The notes below the pieces were generated by a model. That model was not told the origin of the DNA and searched no databases. It saw nothing but the letters and a program-made list of their open reading frames with translations. Below are positions 1 through 10,826 of a stretch of DNA of 64,000 nt, piece by piece. Position numbers and translations under genes: made by a program. The first letter of the stretch is position 1, and each line of letters opens with the position of its first letter. The stretch comes from Urophycis tenuis (taxonomy: Eukaryota; Chordata; Actinopteri; Gadiformes; Phycidae): positions 11,964,518 to 12,028,517 of the forward strand of contig JAXIVH010000007.1 in the NCBI GenBank assembly GCA_036785325.1, in the 5' to 3' direction.

Positions 1-399
1 ATTTTGACAAACTCCCTTTTTTATTTCACAGACAAACTGCAAAAAAACACAGAAAACGTAAACGCAGATTGCAATGAAGCCACCAAAATGGAGGGCGAGC
101 AGTACCTAACCCCCAACACTGCTACTGGATGAAGAACATTGGGATTATGTTCTATTCGTTACACTCTCCACCAGACACAACTAAATGATTCTTGTTAGAG
201 AACTCGTCTTGTCGACCTGCCTCATTACATGCTCTGCACTGTTCAAACCTCCTCGATCTGAAATCACATCTAGCTACCTTCTTTTAAGATTTGGGCACAG
301 TTGAGACAATCATTTTCACTTGAAGAATTCTCAATTCAAGCCCCTATCATGAGAAACGACCATTTACACCCAAAATTTGCCACAATTTCCACCGAATAT

Positions 400-1045
400 T
401 GAGTGGCACCAGCCACTCTCTCACATGTTTTGTCTTTGTCCAAAATTGAATGTCTCTTGGCAATCAATATTCATGCCTAGTGTAGCTTGTAAGGACCTCC
501 AGATTTGCTCTGTGGGGCACCAAGGCAGAATCAGTCTCCTGTTGAGCGCACTGCCTGACCAGTGTCATGGAGCAATCAGAGGCGTTGTCCATGATGGTCA
601 CTTTGGTCACCGTGGCCTCAGTGATCCCAGACCGTCCAGCTTGCAGTCCAGATGCCCCCCCAGGACCTTATGGGATTGCACCAGCTCTACCCCTGCCCAG
701 ATGTGTAAAGGGTGACCAGGAAGCAGGCACAGGCCCCATGAGGGCCCCTGTGTTACTGACCACCCAATGTGACACACAGTCCTGCTGCAGCCTCATGCTG
801 GCGTCTGCTGGTCAGGTAGTCCAGGTGACCACGAGAGAGTCTCAGCTGAGTTCAGAGATCATAGCGTTAGTAGGGGAAGTCGAACGGCAGATGAAGTATG
901 AGACACAGTGAGAGGGAGGAATGGTGTGAGTGTGGAAGAAAGAGCAAGGAGCCCTCCATCAAACCGGTTGAAAGACCGATGCAACTTGTTGGCCCTGGCT
1001 ATGTCCCCAGCAGGCTTGTAGCCTGGGATGGTTCTCTCCCTCCCA
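400..1045. repeat. 5' flank of the lectin gene, copy A of a locus duplication
   Basis: This stretch is closely matched at about 32600-33260, upstream of the second lectin copy, so the gene and its flank were duplicated together. Copy A lacks a short piece present in copy B, around 32675-32725. It also carries only one unit of the 72-bp sequence that is expanded to five units in copy B. Short open frames cross the region on both strands, but none has a start, domain or codon pattern that I trust. I treat it as flanking DNA or a decayed exon. Confidence 0.7.
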
Positions 1046-1162
1046 TATTCTGAATGCCCATCCTTTGGACATGTTTTGCATCTAGTTTAAAATGCATGGA
1101 AAGTGTTTTGAAAATAAACAAATGTATCATAATGCTGTAGTGGTTTGGTCATGTGATCTCTC

Positions 1163-1197
1163 TCCCTCCCTCCCTCCCTCCCTCCCTCCCTCCCTCC
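1163..1197. repeat. (CTCC)n microsatellite upstream of the lectin start
   Basis: A run of CTCC units lies about 45 bp before the lectin ATG. The paralogous position in copy B holds a (TC)n tract (about 34366-34403), so a pyrimidine tract is a shared feature of both promoters or 5' UTRs. Confidence 0.85.
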
Positions 1198-1241
1198 TCT
1201 GGACAGCTGTTACCGGGGGAGGGCGGATGTGTTGAGCAGTC

Positions 1242-2006
1242 ATGAAGAACTCACGGAGCCAGTGCTTGCTTCTGTTCCTACTCTCTCTCTCCAACAGCCC
1301 TCCACCACATGTTGAGGCCGTGAGTTCCGTGTCTCACCTCAGAGTGGTCACGGCTCATGAGGTTGCGTTGTCTTGGTTGGAAGCCAAGAAATGGTGCAGG
1401 TCGAACACTGGTGGCCACTTAGCCATCGCAAGGAACGCACTTGATTTATCATTGCATTCAGAGGTTTGTAAATCCTATAACAAATGCTGGGTCGGACTCC
1501 GGAAGAGGAACAGTGTGTGGAGGTGGATCAGCGGTCGGAAAAACTCACCACTCGACACGCCTTGGTTTCAAGGGCAGCCACGCGACGGCAACTGCAGTTC
1601 GGTGTATATGATGGAGCTATTTACCCAACCTTGTTCCACTCAGTTGTACTTTGTTTGTGAGAATAGACGCCTGGTGTTGGTGAAGGAGCAGAAGACATGG
1701 GAGGAAGCTCTCCTCCACTGCAGGGCTCTTGAAGCTTTGAAGCAGATGGACCTCCTCAGCTTTCATGATGAAGAAGAGTTGTCCTACGCTCAGGAGGAGA
1801 TGGCCCTGGCCCAGGTGGAGGAGGCGTGGATCGGCCTGCGCTGGCTGGCGGGCCACTGGCTGTGGATGAACCGGACCGTCGGTGGCGATATTTCCTTACC
1901 CGAGTGTCCCGCCAAAGGAACCCACTGCGGGACCCTGTCTGGGAGAGGCCAGCACGCAAGGAACTGTGTGGAGAGGAGAAGCTTCTTCTGTCTGAAACAG
2001 GCTTGA
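1242..2006 (+). CDS. Secreted tandem C-type-lectin-like protein, 254 aa, single exon
   Basis: An open frame without introns encodes 254 residues. Residues 1-26 form a signal peptide with a Leu-rich core, so the product is probably secreted. Two C-type-lectin-like domains follow. The first spans about residues 33-142 and has the hallmark CWVGLR at 82-87 and closing cysteines at 131 and 139. The second spans about 143-254 and has AWIGLR at 195-200 and cysteines at 160, 222, 229, 242 and 250. N-glycosylation sequons lie at 117 (NCS) and 210 (NRT). Neither domain shows an EPN/QPD plus WND calcium-sugar site, so classical calcium-dependent sugar binding is unlikely; protein or non-canonical glycan binding is an inference. 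The start ATG follows a (CTCC)n tract, and the second locus at 34447 starts in the same way. An AATAAA at 2245-2250 is a plausible polyadenylation signal. The ligand and tissue cannot be read from the sequence. Confidence 0.82.
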   Translation: MKNSRSQCLLLFLLSLSNSPPPHVEAVSSVSHLRVVTAHEVALSWLEAKKWCRSNTGGHLAIARNALDLSLHSEVCKSYNKCWVGLRKRNSVWRWISGRKNSPLDTPWFQGQPRDGNCSSVYMMELFTQPCSTQLYFVCENRRLVLVKEQKTWEEALLHCRALEALKQMDLLSFHDEEELSYAQEEMALAQVEEAWIGLRWLAGHWLWMNRTVGGDISLPECPAKGTHCGTLSGRGQHARNCVERRSFFCLKQA

Positions 2007-2632
2007 GTTTGATTTGATGAGTTTGCTTCATTGCATCCTCCACTGATTATTTAGTTACGTTACTGATTCAACAACATAGCTGAAAATGTTAGAAGGTTTT
2101 GTGCTCATAGATTGTAGGACCCTCTTAAACATCCTTAAGGCTAAGCTGGAAGGACATCAATACAAATAATGCCATTGTGTGTAAATGTTGCATGTGACCG
2201 CTTTAACAAGATTATAGTCAAAGTAAAACAAAAATGTGCATGTAAATAAAGTATCTATTGTATATATATAAAGATAATAAAATATATAAAATAAAAATTG
2301 TTATTATATGTAACTTGTTTGTGGACATTTTTTTGCATCTGTCACCAATGAATGTGTTGAGAGAACATCTGTTTTAAGTTGACTGCACCTGCCCATATGA
2401 GCTCATTTAGATTTTAGACTGCTCCTGGCCTCATTTTGGACCAGTCAGGACATCTCTTCTCTAAATGGTTCAGTGAATCAAGCTTGCCTGTTAATCACAG
2501 GTGAGTCCAAAATCATTAAAATTGTTGAGAATCTTGCTCCCCTGCTACCTGCAGCAGATAATTAATGATTACTTCTGTGAATAACTTGATATAAAACAAT
2601 ATTCATATATAATATAATAACACAATAATAAC

Positions 2633-3150
2633 AGCATGATCTGCGATAGCTGACCGTGAGCGATGACGTCTTGCTGTTAGTGCCAGTGTTGTTATGCCGT
2701 AGATGAAAACAGTGTCGTGAAGCATTGCGCATGCACAGTCATGATTATCTGTAAGAAAAAGTGCTTTAAAAACGTTAGTTTGATACAAAACCACCAACCC
2801 CTTCCAGCGATTTTAGTCTGTTTTTTATCGGGATCTCAAACATGTATTTTTTATGCCCCTTAGACCCTATACATTTACATATTTGGTCTTGCTAAGACCA
2901 AATAGCTGCCGGAAAGGTGTGGCCAATATGGCCGCGAGTGAAAGGACTTACCTAGAAGGACTTTGCTGACATGCTGTTCATGCTCTGAGCCGTATCCACA
3001 GTCTTCCATGTGGAAACATTGTTTGGGCAACGCCGTAAGTGGATATATTTCATGATGGAGATGTTAAAAAGAATAGAGGTAATTGTTAAAGTTATATTCC
3101 ATTTGTAATTTAGAAGGGTCATTTTTTACATGTTAAAAGAGCATTCTTCT
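2633..3150. repeat. Dispersed repeat R1, copy 1 (empty-site reference)
   Basis: About 0.5 kb of non-coding repeat. Parts recur at 22156-22855 and at 52240-53990. Copy 1 lacks the SINE that interrupts the second copy (at 22183-22501) and the insertion that interrupts the third copy (at 52278-53856). It therefore shows the pre-insertion sequence for both. I see no coding potential and no terminal repeats, so the class is unknown. Confidence 0.65.
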
Positions 3151-3417
3151 TAAGATCATTACTGTTGCTCAAGGTACATACAAAGATGTAAATTCATATT
3201 TTGATTTGTTTCTTAAGGCAATGTTCACGTAAATACAGATCATTTTTCTATTTTATATTTCTTTTAACTACAGTTTTCACCGCTTGTCGAATGAAGATTC
3301 AGAGAGTAAAAAGTCAGCTCTATTTAAGGCTTAGCTTGGTGTTTAACCAGAGTTGCTACTCTCTGCAATAGAACACTATAGTGAAAAGGCAGCACTTGAT
3401 GATCCAAAGTGTTGAAG

Positions 3418-3677
3418 ATGGCAAGCAACAAGTCGTTGGTGTCAAACGCTAAGAGCAACGCAACATCAGCATCACCTGTGAGTGCAACACGGGCCAGAGC
3501 TAAAGCAGAAGCTGCTAAGGTGAGAGCATCATATGCTAGCCAGGAGGCTAAATTAAAACGGGAAAGGGCTGCTTGAGAAGCAGAAAGGAAAACAAGAGAG
3601 GCTCAAAATCAGCTGGAAACTACTAGAATCGAGACAGAGCTTGAAGTGCTAACATTAAATTGTGAAGCAGATGCAGC
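3418..3677 (+). pseudogene. BEL/Pao-type gag fragment, N-terminal part
   Basis: From the ATG at 3418 the frame reads a Ser/Ala-rich start followed by a charged helical region rich in Ala, Lys, Arg and Glu. This is the coiled-coil style of gag N-termini in fish BEL/Pao elements. A TGA at 3574-3576 breaks it. The frame runs to a point 8 bp before an inserted hAT-like element and resumes, in the same style, at 11614. Assignment to BEL/Pao is from memory of the family; another retroelement gag is possible. Confidence 0.5.
3670..3677 (+). repeat. Target-site duplication GATGCAGC, left copy
   Basis: Eight bases directly left of the CAGGCG terminus of the first hAT-like element. They recur at 11614-11621, directly right of the CATG terminus of the second element. 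Eight bp is the duplication length of hAT transposases. Confidence 0.75.
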
Positions 3678-4510
3678 CAGGCGCGTAGAATACGGTGGGG
3701 ACGGTGGGGACGCGTACCTACCGGTTTTCGTCATGAGTCATTTTGTACCCACCACTTTTTTTGAAAGAATCCCCCTTGTGGGACTCACACAAATGTCTTT
3801 CATCACTGCGTCATTAAATGCCGTCTGAGATACGTCAAGCTCAACAAAGAGAGTTGAACTCTACTCTTGCAAGTCGCTTTAATATGGCAGGATCACAAAC
3901 GGACTTTATACGCCGTCACGAACGGAGTGGTAGTGTTATGGCAAGATGCCATAGTGCGTTGAGTAATGGTGCTCCCTGACTCATCCCAAAAACAACAGTC
4001 AACAAAGTGAACGTAATGAAACAGTGAAATGCAACCCAACATGTCCTGAACATTCGCCTCCAAACCCTATCTAATAGCAATAACATGTAATGACACAGAA
4101 TGCCAAAATGTCGCAATGCATTCTGGGAAACACTCCCCCAACACGTTACAATATCCACGATTTCCTCAGGCAAGTACAACAACTTGAACTGATAATACAA
4201 GAAAACACAAAAGCATTAACCTAATTTACACAAAATAGAAACAACATTTAATTTGATTTGTGTCCGATGACGAGAGAGAGGCGGAGAGAGAGAGAGAGCA
4301 CTTTGGTAGAGAGACATAAGAGTAACAATAACAGAGAGCGAGCGCCGGTCTCGATAAAGCCGTTAATCAGAGAAATGAAACGTTATTTCCCGATTGTTTC
4401 ACAGCGGTTACATTCAGCAGGTAGACACGGCCACGAACTACACCTATCTGAATCACATTATCAAATGAAAAGTATTAGAGCTCTGTGCGTGAGCATAGTC
4501 AAGACATCGC

Positions 4511-4542
<32 letters not shown>

Positions 4543-4745
4543 CTGTGTGTGTGCGTGCGTGCGTGCGTGCGTGCATGCGTGCGTGCGTGTGTGTCATCAT
4601 CACATTTTTGTATACATTTTTATTAACATGACCGGCGCGAAAGGGGGAAAAAATGAATGCGCGTCATTGTACCCAGCACTTCTGAAAATGCACTTCCGAA
4701 TGTGACTCTGTCCCCAGCACATTTCAAACCAAACCTACGCCCATG
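3678..4745 (+). mobile_element. Non-autonomous hAT-like element, copy A
   Basis: The element starts CAGGCGCGTAG and ends CTACGCCCATG, giving short imperfect terminal inverted repeats of the CAnGGCGTAG type. It has no transposase gene. Its interior holds a tract of alternating TG and CGTG/CATG (about 4515-4592), variable between copies. Copies B (6468-11613) and C (34691-35692) share the same ends. Only the left edge of copy A carries the 8-bp target duplication; its right edge joins a LINE fragment directly. Confidence 0.72.
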
Positions 4746-5442
4746 CGTATAAGCCAAGAGAAGACCAAAGCCATGACCATCGCACAAGACCAAAACTCTC
4801 CACCACTCACCATAGGCGAACAAGGCATCGAATACGTTGAAAACTTCACGTATCTCGGAAGTAACATCTCAAACATCGGAGACGCAGAAAAAGATGTGCA
4901 GACCAGAATCGGAAAAGCCGCAGGAGTCTTCCAACGCCTCCGGAACATCTGGTTATCCAAACCTATCAGTACGTCGACAAAGCTGCGCCTCTATATGTCA
5001 ATGGTCATCCCTACAGTGACCTATGCCTGCGAGACGTGGATGAAGACAGCCAGCATCACCAACAAGCTGGATGTCTTCCACCAACGGCGCCTCAGATACA
5101 TCCTGAGGATCTCTTGGAGAGACCACATCACCAATGAAGAGGTCATGAGAAGGGCAGGGGTACCACCTCTTTCTGACATAGTCTCGGACAGGAGAAGGCG
5201 AATGGCTGGACATGTACTCCGACTGCCAAGAGAGAGACCGGCAAGTGTGGCAATGGACTGGGTGCCAGAAGGAGGAAAGAGAAAGAGAGGACGGCCACAG
5301 AAGACGTGGAGACAAACAGCCAAGGAAGACCTAAAAGAGATGGGAGTCAGCTGGCATGGAGCAAGAAGGGCCGCTAGTGACCGGAACAAATGGAGGGGAC
5401 TCGTCGCCCAATGTTCCAAGTAGGAACGGGAAGAACTAAGTC
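4746..5442 (+). pseudogene. Non-LTR retrotransposon, 3' end of reverse transcriptase ORF
   Basis: An open frame running to the TAG at 5421-5423 encodes the C-terminal part of a LINE polymerase. It has the YLGS motif after the catalytic core, an ACETW segment, and a KRGRPQKTWR plus LVAQCSK ending. This ending is typical of RTE- or I-like LINEs in fish and marine invertebrates. The endonuclease and the YxDD core are absent, so it is a 5'-truncated or internally captured copy. It begins exactly at the end of hAT-like copy A, which gives the frame an accidental ATG. Confidence 0.7.
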
Positions 5443-5445
5443 TAA

Positions 5446-6402
5446 GGCCCAATCTCAATTCTATATCTTACCCCTTCCCCTTACCCCTTCCCCTTGGTTT
5501 TGCGCGTTCACGTGAGATGAAGGGCTATCTCAATTCTCATTTCGATCGAGGGGTAGGGCCAAGGGGAAGGGGTAGACACCCCTTGAAACCAAGTAAGATC
5601 GGGAGCTTACTCGAAACCAAGGGGTACCCATTACAATGCGCAACCGGCAACAATCGTGGCCAGATCTCCACGAGAGTCCCATAAATGTAAGTATTTTCGG
5701 CTGAAATAATTGATTTAAAATTTACGACAGTATTGTTTTGTGCTCTAAACAGTCCTGTACCTATATATTTGCAACCATATTCTTAATCGAAACTTTTTTG
5801 AAAATCGATATGCGAACGTTACATTGCTGAGTGCACAACTACACATTTCTCTGACTAGCAATGAACGCCATGCATGTCTAGTTTACTAAACACAATTAGC
5901 AGCGAATTCCGTTTGATATCAGTGTAGACAACTAGAGACAAATCAATACGTGCTTTACATATATCGTCCTTTTTCACACAGGAACGCCGGAGGAAACCCG
6001 GCAGCTGATACATTTTCGGCACGAAAACAAGCAGAAATGTCTGAAATCAAAATACGCTTCAATGCAAATGTGGGAGTGAGTCATGCGTCCAATGTTGTAG
6101 CCATTCATAATTGTAAATAAAGACATTTTGGTAAACAAAGACATTGTTTCTGAACATCAATTAAATTCAAAACCGTAATAACTGAAAAAGATACAAAACA
6201 CCATGCAGTGTGTATAAAAAATATTTTGTCAATATTTTGTCGTCAATGTATGATGACGTAACCGTAACGAGTGTTGTCTCAATTCATAGGGGCATTTTCT
6301 GACCCCTAGCCCTTAACCCTCAGTTTCAAGGGCCAAGACGTAGGGGAAGGGGAAGGGGCAAGGGGAAGGGGAAGGGGTAAGATAGAGAATTGAGATTGGG
6401 CT
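5446..6402 (+). mobile_element. Harbinger-type MITE, copy 1 (TSD TAA)
   Basis: A 957-bp non-coding element with terminal inverted repeats starting GGCCCAATCTCAATTCT on the left and the complement on the right. The subterminal regions are rich in CCCCTTCCCC. It is flanked by TAA at 5443-5445 and 6403-6405. A second, inverted copy with TTA duplications is at 52914-53813. A 3-bp TWA duplication is the PIF/Harbinger signature. Confidence 0.8.
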
Positions 6403-6682
6403 TAAGTCTAAGTATTGTTTCTTCAATTTAAACATAGCTGACTGTTTTTTTTTTCCCCCTTCTCGGGCAGGCGCGTAGAATACGGTGGGGACGCGTACCT
6501 ACCAGTTTTCGTCATGAGTCATTTTGTACCCACCACTTTTTATGAAAGAATCCCCCGTGTGGGACTCGCACCGGTGTCTTTCACCACTACGTCAGTAAAT
6601 TCAGTCTGAGTTACGTCAAGCCATGTTACAATATCCACGATTTCCTCAGGCAAGTACAACAAGTTGAACTGATAATACAAGA

Positions 6683-6831
6683 TGTTGTGTACGGGATCTA
6701 GCTACGCTAGGTTGAGGTTGCTACACGGACCTGTTTATGTGATGCACACGAGTTGAGAAGTAAACACGAGTTAACTCCACTTGGCTCTCCGTCTCGTCAT
6801 TGTTATCAGCCAATGTAGGGCTAACACAACA
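6683..6831 (+). repeat. 5' LTR of young Ty3/gypsy element (149 bp)
   Basis: The LTR starts TGTTGTGTACGG and ends TAACACAACA. It matches 10987-11135 at all but one position (CTCCACTT against CTGCACTT). The flanks carry CAAGA at 6678-6682 and 11136-11140, a 5-bp duplication. An LTR of 149 bp is short for a vertebrate gypsy element. Confidence 0.93.
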
Positions 6832-6848
6832 TGGTGTCAGAAGTGGGA
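6832..6848 (+). promoter_or_regulatory. Primer-binding site for tRNA-Leu(CAA)
   Basis: Directly after the LTR stands TGGTGTCAGAAGTGGGA. It is complementary to the 3' end of vertebrate tRNA-Leu(CAA), which ends CCCACTTCTGACACCA. The match and the zero spacing make this the minus-strand primer site. Confidence 0.85.
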
Positions 6849-7070
6849 GTCGTGAACTCAGAGGACAAACTAAACCTGAAATAAAAAAAATAAAAAAAAG
6901 GAGAGCGAGAACGAGGGAAATATGCAAGCAGCAGCAGCGGCAGCAGCGGCCGCACCGCCAGCCCCACTACCAGCTCCACCGCTAGCACCACAGCTGGTCC
7001 CACCAGGCAAGTTTGACTCGAACGCTACAGAATAGCGTCAGGACTGGATAAACAGTCGGAGGAGTTTCAG

Positions 7071-10000
7071 GTGAATGCTTTCATGTATGCGGCTGGTGAC
7101 GACGCCGAAGATATTCTGAATGTACTACCTCTGACGGACGCAGAGAAAAAGTCATACAAGCCCGTCACGGAAGCTTTCAATGCGCACTGTGTCAGCAAGC
7201 GGAACGTTATATTTGAAAGAGCATGCTTCAACAGACGGAGCCAGGAGCCCGGTGAGAGTGTGGAATCTTTCATTACTGCAGTACACACACTGGCTGAACA
7301 CTGTGAATTCGGGGTCCTGAGAGAAGAGTTAATAAGGGACCGGATAGTTGTAGGCATACGAGATGCCAGGCTATCAGAAAGCTTGCAGTTAGATGCAGAT
7401 TTAACATTAGAAAAAGCTATTACAAGAGTGAAACAGAGTGCAGCAGTAAAAAAACAACAGCCAGTGATAAGAGGGACAGAGCAAGCAACTGGACAAGTGG
7501 AGGTTATATATAAAAAGACCAGCAGGGGGCAAAAAGAAAGAAAAGAGAAAAATGACACACAGTTTTCAGGATGTGGCCGATGTGGACATTCAAAGAAACA
7601 CCTGTGGAAAGACTGTCCGGCCCGTGATGCTGAGTGCAGGAAATGTCATAAAAAAGGACATTTCGCAAAGAAATGCAGGTCAGGCAGTGTTGTACATGAC
7701 ATTACACAGGTGCAGATAGAAAGTAATGAAAATGAGGATTTTGCTTTCTTAGGAGAAATGTACTCGAAAGAAACCAGTGAGTGGATTGAACTGCTATATT
7801 TGAACGGGGATGAGACTGTTTTCAAACTGGACACTGGGGCTGAGGTCACAGCAATCCCAAGCAGCATGCATTCCATTAAAAAGCATGGGACACTGCAACC
7901 ATCGCCAAAAGTACTGTATGGACCAGGCAGGCACAAGTTGGATGTTAAAGGCTGCTTTAAGGGGAAATTGACCATAAAAGAGAGAGCAACGGAACAACTT
8001 GTTTATGCTGTTGGAGATCTGTCTAAGCCCCTACTTGGCCTCCCTGCAATAGAAGCCCTCAAACTAATAAGCCGTCTCCACACTGTAGAAGAAAAACAGG
8101 AGGATGTCAAAACTCAATACCCCACAGTGTTCTCTGGCTTAGGGAAATTAAAGGAACCATACACCATTGAACTGGAGCCGGATGCAGTTCCCTACGCCCT
8201 GTCAACGCCACGCCGGGTACCCCTGCCACTTCGGGACAAGGTACGTGCAGAGCTGGAGTGTATGGAGAACATGGGCGTGATTTCAAAAGTGACACAACCC
8301 ACACCATGGTGCGCTGGTTTGGTCGTGGTCCCCAAACCTCGTGAGAAGATTAGGTTGTGTGTGGACCTGACGCACCTAAATAAGTGGGTGCGACGAGAGA
8401 GACACATCCTCCCTGCAGTCGACCACACACTAGCCATGCTGACGGGATCGAAGGTGTTTACAAAGCTGGATGCAGCTTCCGGTTTCTGGCAAATCCCGTT
8501 GTCAGAGGAGAGCTCACTCCTAACGACCTTCATCACCCCATTCGGGCGATATGCCTTCAACCGCCTGCCCTTTGGGATCTCATCGGCCCCTGAGCACTTC
8601 CAGTGTCGCATGTCACAGATGCTAGAGGAGTGTGCAGGTGTAGTGTGTCATGCTGATGATATTTTGGTGTATGGAGAGGATGTACATCAACACAACAAGA
8701 GTCTTCATCAGGTACTGAAAAAGCTGGAGCGTGAGGGACTGACCCTGAATGCTGAAAAATGTGAATTTGCAAAGAGCAGCATCACGTTTCTGGGCCACAA
8801 AGTCACAGCAGAGGGTGTGATGGCGGATCCAGGCAAGATCAGAGCTATAATGGAGATGCCTGAACCAACAGACGTTGAAGGGGTGAAAAGAGTGATGGGG
8901 ATGGCCAACTATCTCAGCAAGTTTTTACCCCACCTGGCCTCATACACCCGCCCAATCAAAGATCTGCTGTGTGAAAAAAATGAATGGTGCTGGGAGGCGC
9001 CACAGAAGGAGGCATTTCAGAGACTTAAGTCAGAACTGAGTTCCTCACAAGTGCTAGCCACATATTCTCCTACAGCAGAGACATGTGTTTCGGCGGATGC
9101 CTCATCTTTTGGGCTCGGGGGTGTCTTGACCCAGAAACAGACGGACGACACATGGAAGCCCGTCATGTTCATTTCAAGAGGACTGTCAGAGACAGAAAAA
9201 CAGTACGCACAGATCGAAAAAGAGGCTCTGGCGGCTACGTGGGCTTGCGAGCGTCTCTCATCATACCTCTTGGGACTGAAGTTCAGGTTAGAAACTGACC
9301 ACAAGCCTCTAGTGCCACTGCTCAGCACCAAAGCACTAGATGAGCTCCCTCCAACAGTGATGAGGTTCCGACTGAGGCTGCTCAGATTCAGGTTTGACAT
9401 TGTGCATGTCCCTGGGAAAAATCTGATAACTGCAGACACATTATCGAGAGCTCCTGCGAAACACACATGGACACAAAAAGAAAAAGACGATGAGGCAGAA
9501 GTCAAAGTGTTCGTGGATACAGTCATTCAAAGCCTCCCTGCAACAGAAGCGAGGTTAACAGCTATACAGGTGAAACAAAAAGCTGACCCTGTCTGTGCTA
9601 AGCTCATCAGTTACTGCAAAACTGAGTGGCCTGAAAAACATGCCCTCCCACCAGACCTGGGGCCATACTGGCCTGAAAGAGAAAGTCTCACCGTGGCTGG
9701 AGAGTTGCTACTCAGGGGCCAAAGGATTGTGGTTCCCCACTGCATGAGACAAGAAATTCTCCATGATCTTCACAGTGGACATCAAGGGATTGTCAAGTGC
9801 AGAGCTAGGGCCCGCCAGTCAGTGTGGTGGCCTGGTCTGTCTGTACACATCAGTCAGATGGTGGAAAACTGCAGTACATGTTCACTGCACAGAGCAGAAC
9901 ACAGAGAGCCCTTGCTGACTACACCAGTGCAGGACAGGCCCTGGCAGAGAGTTGGCACGGACTTGTTTTTCTGGGAGAAAAAGACTTACCTTTTGATAGT

Positions 10001-10826
10001 GGACTATTTTTCACGTTACATAGAGGTGGCCCATCTCAACGTGGCCTCTTCTGAGACTGTTGTGGCGGCCCTGAAGGATGTTTTTGGCCGTCATGGAGTG
10101 CCGGAAACAGTCATGTCTGATAACGGGCCGCAGTACAGTGGGGCTCCCTTCAAGGCCTTTGCTACTGAGTATGGGTTCACCCACATCACCAGTAGCCCGC
10201 GGTATCCTCAGGCGAATGGGGAGGCCGAGCGTGCTGTGGCTACGGTCAAAGGACTGTGGAAAGGAGGATGTGAGAAGGCAAAGGCTTTGTTGTCATACCG
10301 GGCCACACCTCTGGAAAGCGGCTACTCACCGGCACAACTTCTCATGGGAAGACAGATACGCTCTACCATACCACAGCTCCCAACATCTCTACGGCCTCGT
10401 TGGCCCAACGTCAAAAGTTACAGGAAATCAGAGAAACAGGCAAAGAAGAAACAACAACAGCGTTACAACTTACGCCACAGAGCGCGTCCTCTGCACCTGC
10501 TCCAACCTGGTCAAAATGTGTGGCTTCCAAGAGAGAGCAAAAAAGGGACTGTCATACAACATGCAACAACACCCAGGTCATACATCATACACACTAATGA
10601 GGGACAGGTCAGAAGAAATCGCACACACATGCGTACCATACAACACCCTCAACCCTGTCAGACAACACCTGGTACACCCGACAAAAATCCAGAGCCGGGT
10701 AACACAGATACACTCACTCCTGTCATCAGAGAGCCTATCAGACACACAATTACTGATGGCACTAACACACCATATGTCACTTTCTCAGGCAGAGTCTCAC
10801 GCCCTCCAGTACGCCTGGATTTATAA
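7071..10826 (+). CDS. Ty3/gypsy Gag-Pol polyprotein (1251 aa, single frame)
   Basis: One uninterrupted frame carries most of gag and all of pol. Two CCHC zinc knuckles lie near residues 165-202 (CGRCGHS and CRKCHKKGHFAKKC), and the aspartic protease DTG is near 253. The reverse transcriptase active site CHADDILV is near 527, and the RNase H DASSFGLGG near 675. The integrase HHCC zinc finger spans about 895-940. Its D, D and E residues fall near 963 (GTDLF), 1017 (SDNGPQ) and 1051 (GEAERA). Gag and Pol are in one frame, so no ribosomal frameshift is needed. The chosen start is the first ATG in frame; it cuts into the gag N-terminal domain. Upstream, an ATG at 6921 opens a short Ala/Pro-rich frame that stops at TAG 7032-7034, after which the gag sense continues in another frame. 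The gag start is therefore disrupted, although everything downstream is open. Confidence 0.88.
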   Translation: MNAFMYAAGDDAEDILNVLPLTDAEKKSYKPVTEAFNAHCVSKRNVIFERACFNRRSQEPGESVESFITAVHTLAEHCEFGVLREELIRDRIVVGIRDARLSESLQLDADLTLEKAITRVKQSAAVKKQQPVIRGTEQATGQVEVIYKKTSRGQKERKEKNDTQFSGCGRCGHSKKHLWKDCPARDAECRKCHKKGHFAKKCRSGSVVHDITQVQIESNENEDFAFLGEMYSKETSEWIELLYLNGDETVFKLDTGAEVTAIPSSMHSIKKHGTLQPSPKVLYGPGRHKLDVKGCFKGKLTIKERATEQLVYAVGDLSKPLLGLPAIEALKLISRLHTVEEKQEDVKTQYPTVFSGLGKLKEPYTIELEPDAVPYALSTPRRVPLPLRDKVRAELECMENMGVISKVTQPTPWCAGLVVVPKPREKIRLCVDLTHLNKWVRRERHILPAVDHTLAMLTGSKVFTKLDAASGFWQIPLSEESSLLTTFITPFGRYAFNRLPFGISSAPEHFQCRMSQMLEECAGVVCHADDILVYGEDVHQHNKSLHQVLKKLEREGLTLNAEKCEFAKSSITFLGHKVTAEGVMADPGKIRAIMEMPEPTDVEGVKRVMGMANYLSKFLPHLASYTRPIKDLLCEKNEWCWEAPQKEAFQRLKSELSSSQVLATYSPTAETCVSADASSFGLGGVLTQKQTDDTWKPVMFISRGLSETEKQYAQIEKEALAATWACERLSSYLLGLKFRLETDHKPLVPLLSTKALDELPPTVMRFRLRLLRFRFDIVHVPGKNLITADTLSRAPAKHTWTQKEKDDEAEVKVFVDTVIQSLPATEARLTAIQVKQKADPVCAKLISYCKTEWPEKHALPPDLGPYWPERESLTVAGELLLRGQRIVVPHCMRQEILHDLHSGHQGIVKCRARARQSVWWPGLSVHISQMVENCSTCSLHRAEHREPLLTTPVQDRPWQRVGTDLFFWEKKTYLLIVDYFSRYIEVAHLNVASSETVVAALKDVFGRHGVPETVMSDNGPQYSGAPFKAFATEYGFTHITSSPRYPQANGEAERAVATVKGLWKGGCEKAKALLSYRATPLESGYSPAQLLMGRQIRSTIPQLPTSLRPRWPNVKSYRKSEKQAKKKQQQRYNLRHRARPLHLLQPGQNVWLPRESKKGTVIQHATTPRSYIIHTNEGQVRRNRTHMRTIQHPQPCQTTPGTPDKNPEPGNTDTLTPVIREPIRHTITDGTNTPYVTFSGRVSRPPVRLDL

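Noticed and set aside
377..911. Overlapping plus-strand open frames upstream of lectin copy A
   Set aside because: They have no domain or signal, the two locus copies differ by indels in them, and the similarity between copies is equally high outside the frames.
4514..4592. Cysteine/valine-rich ORF over the TG tract
   Set aside because: It is an artefact of translating alternating TG/CG dinucleotides inside a non-coding hAT-like element.
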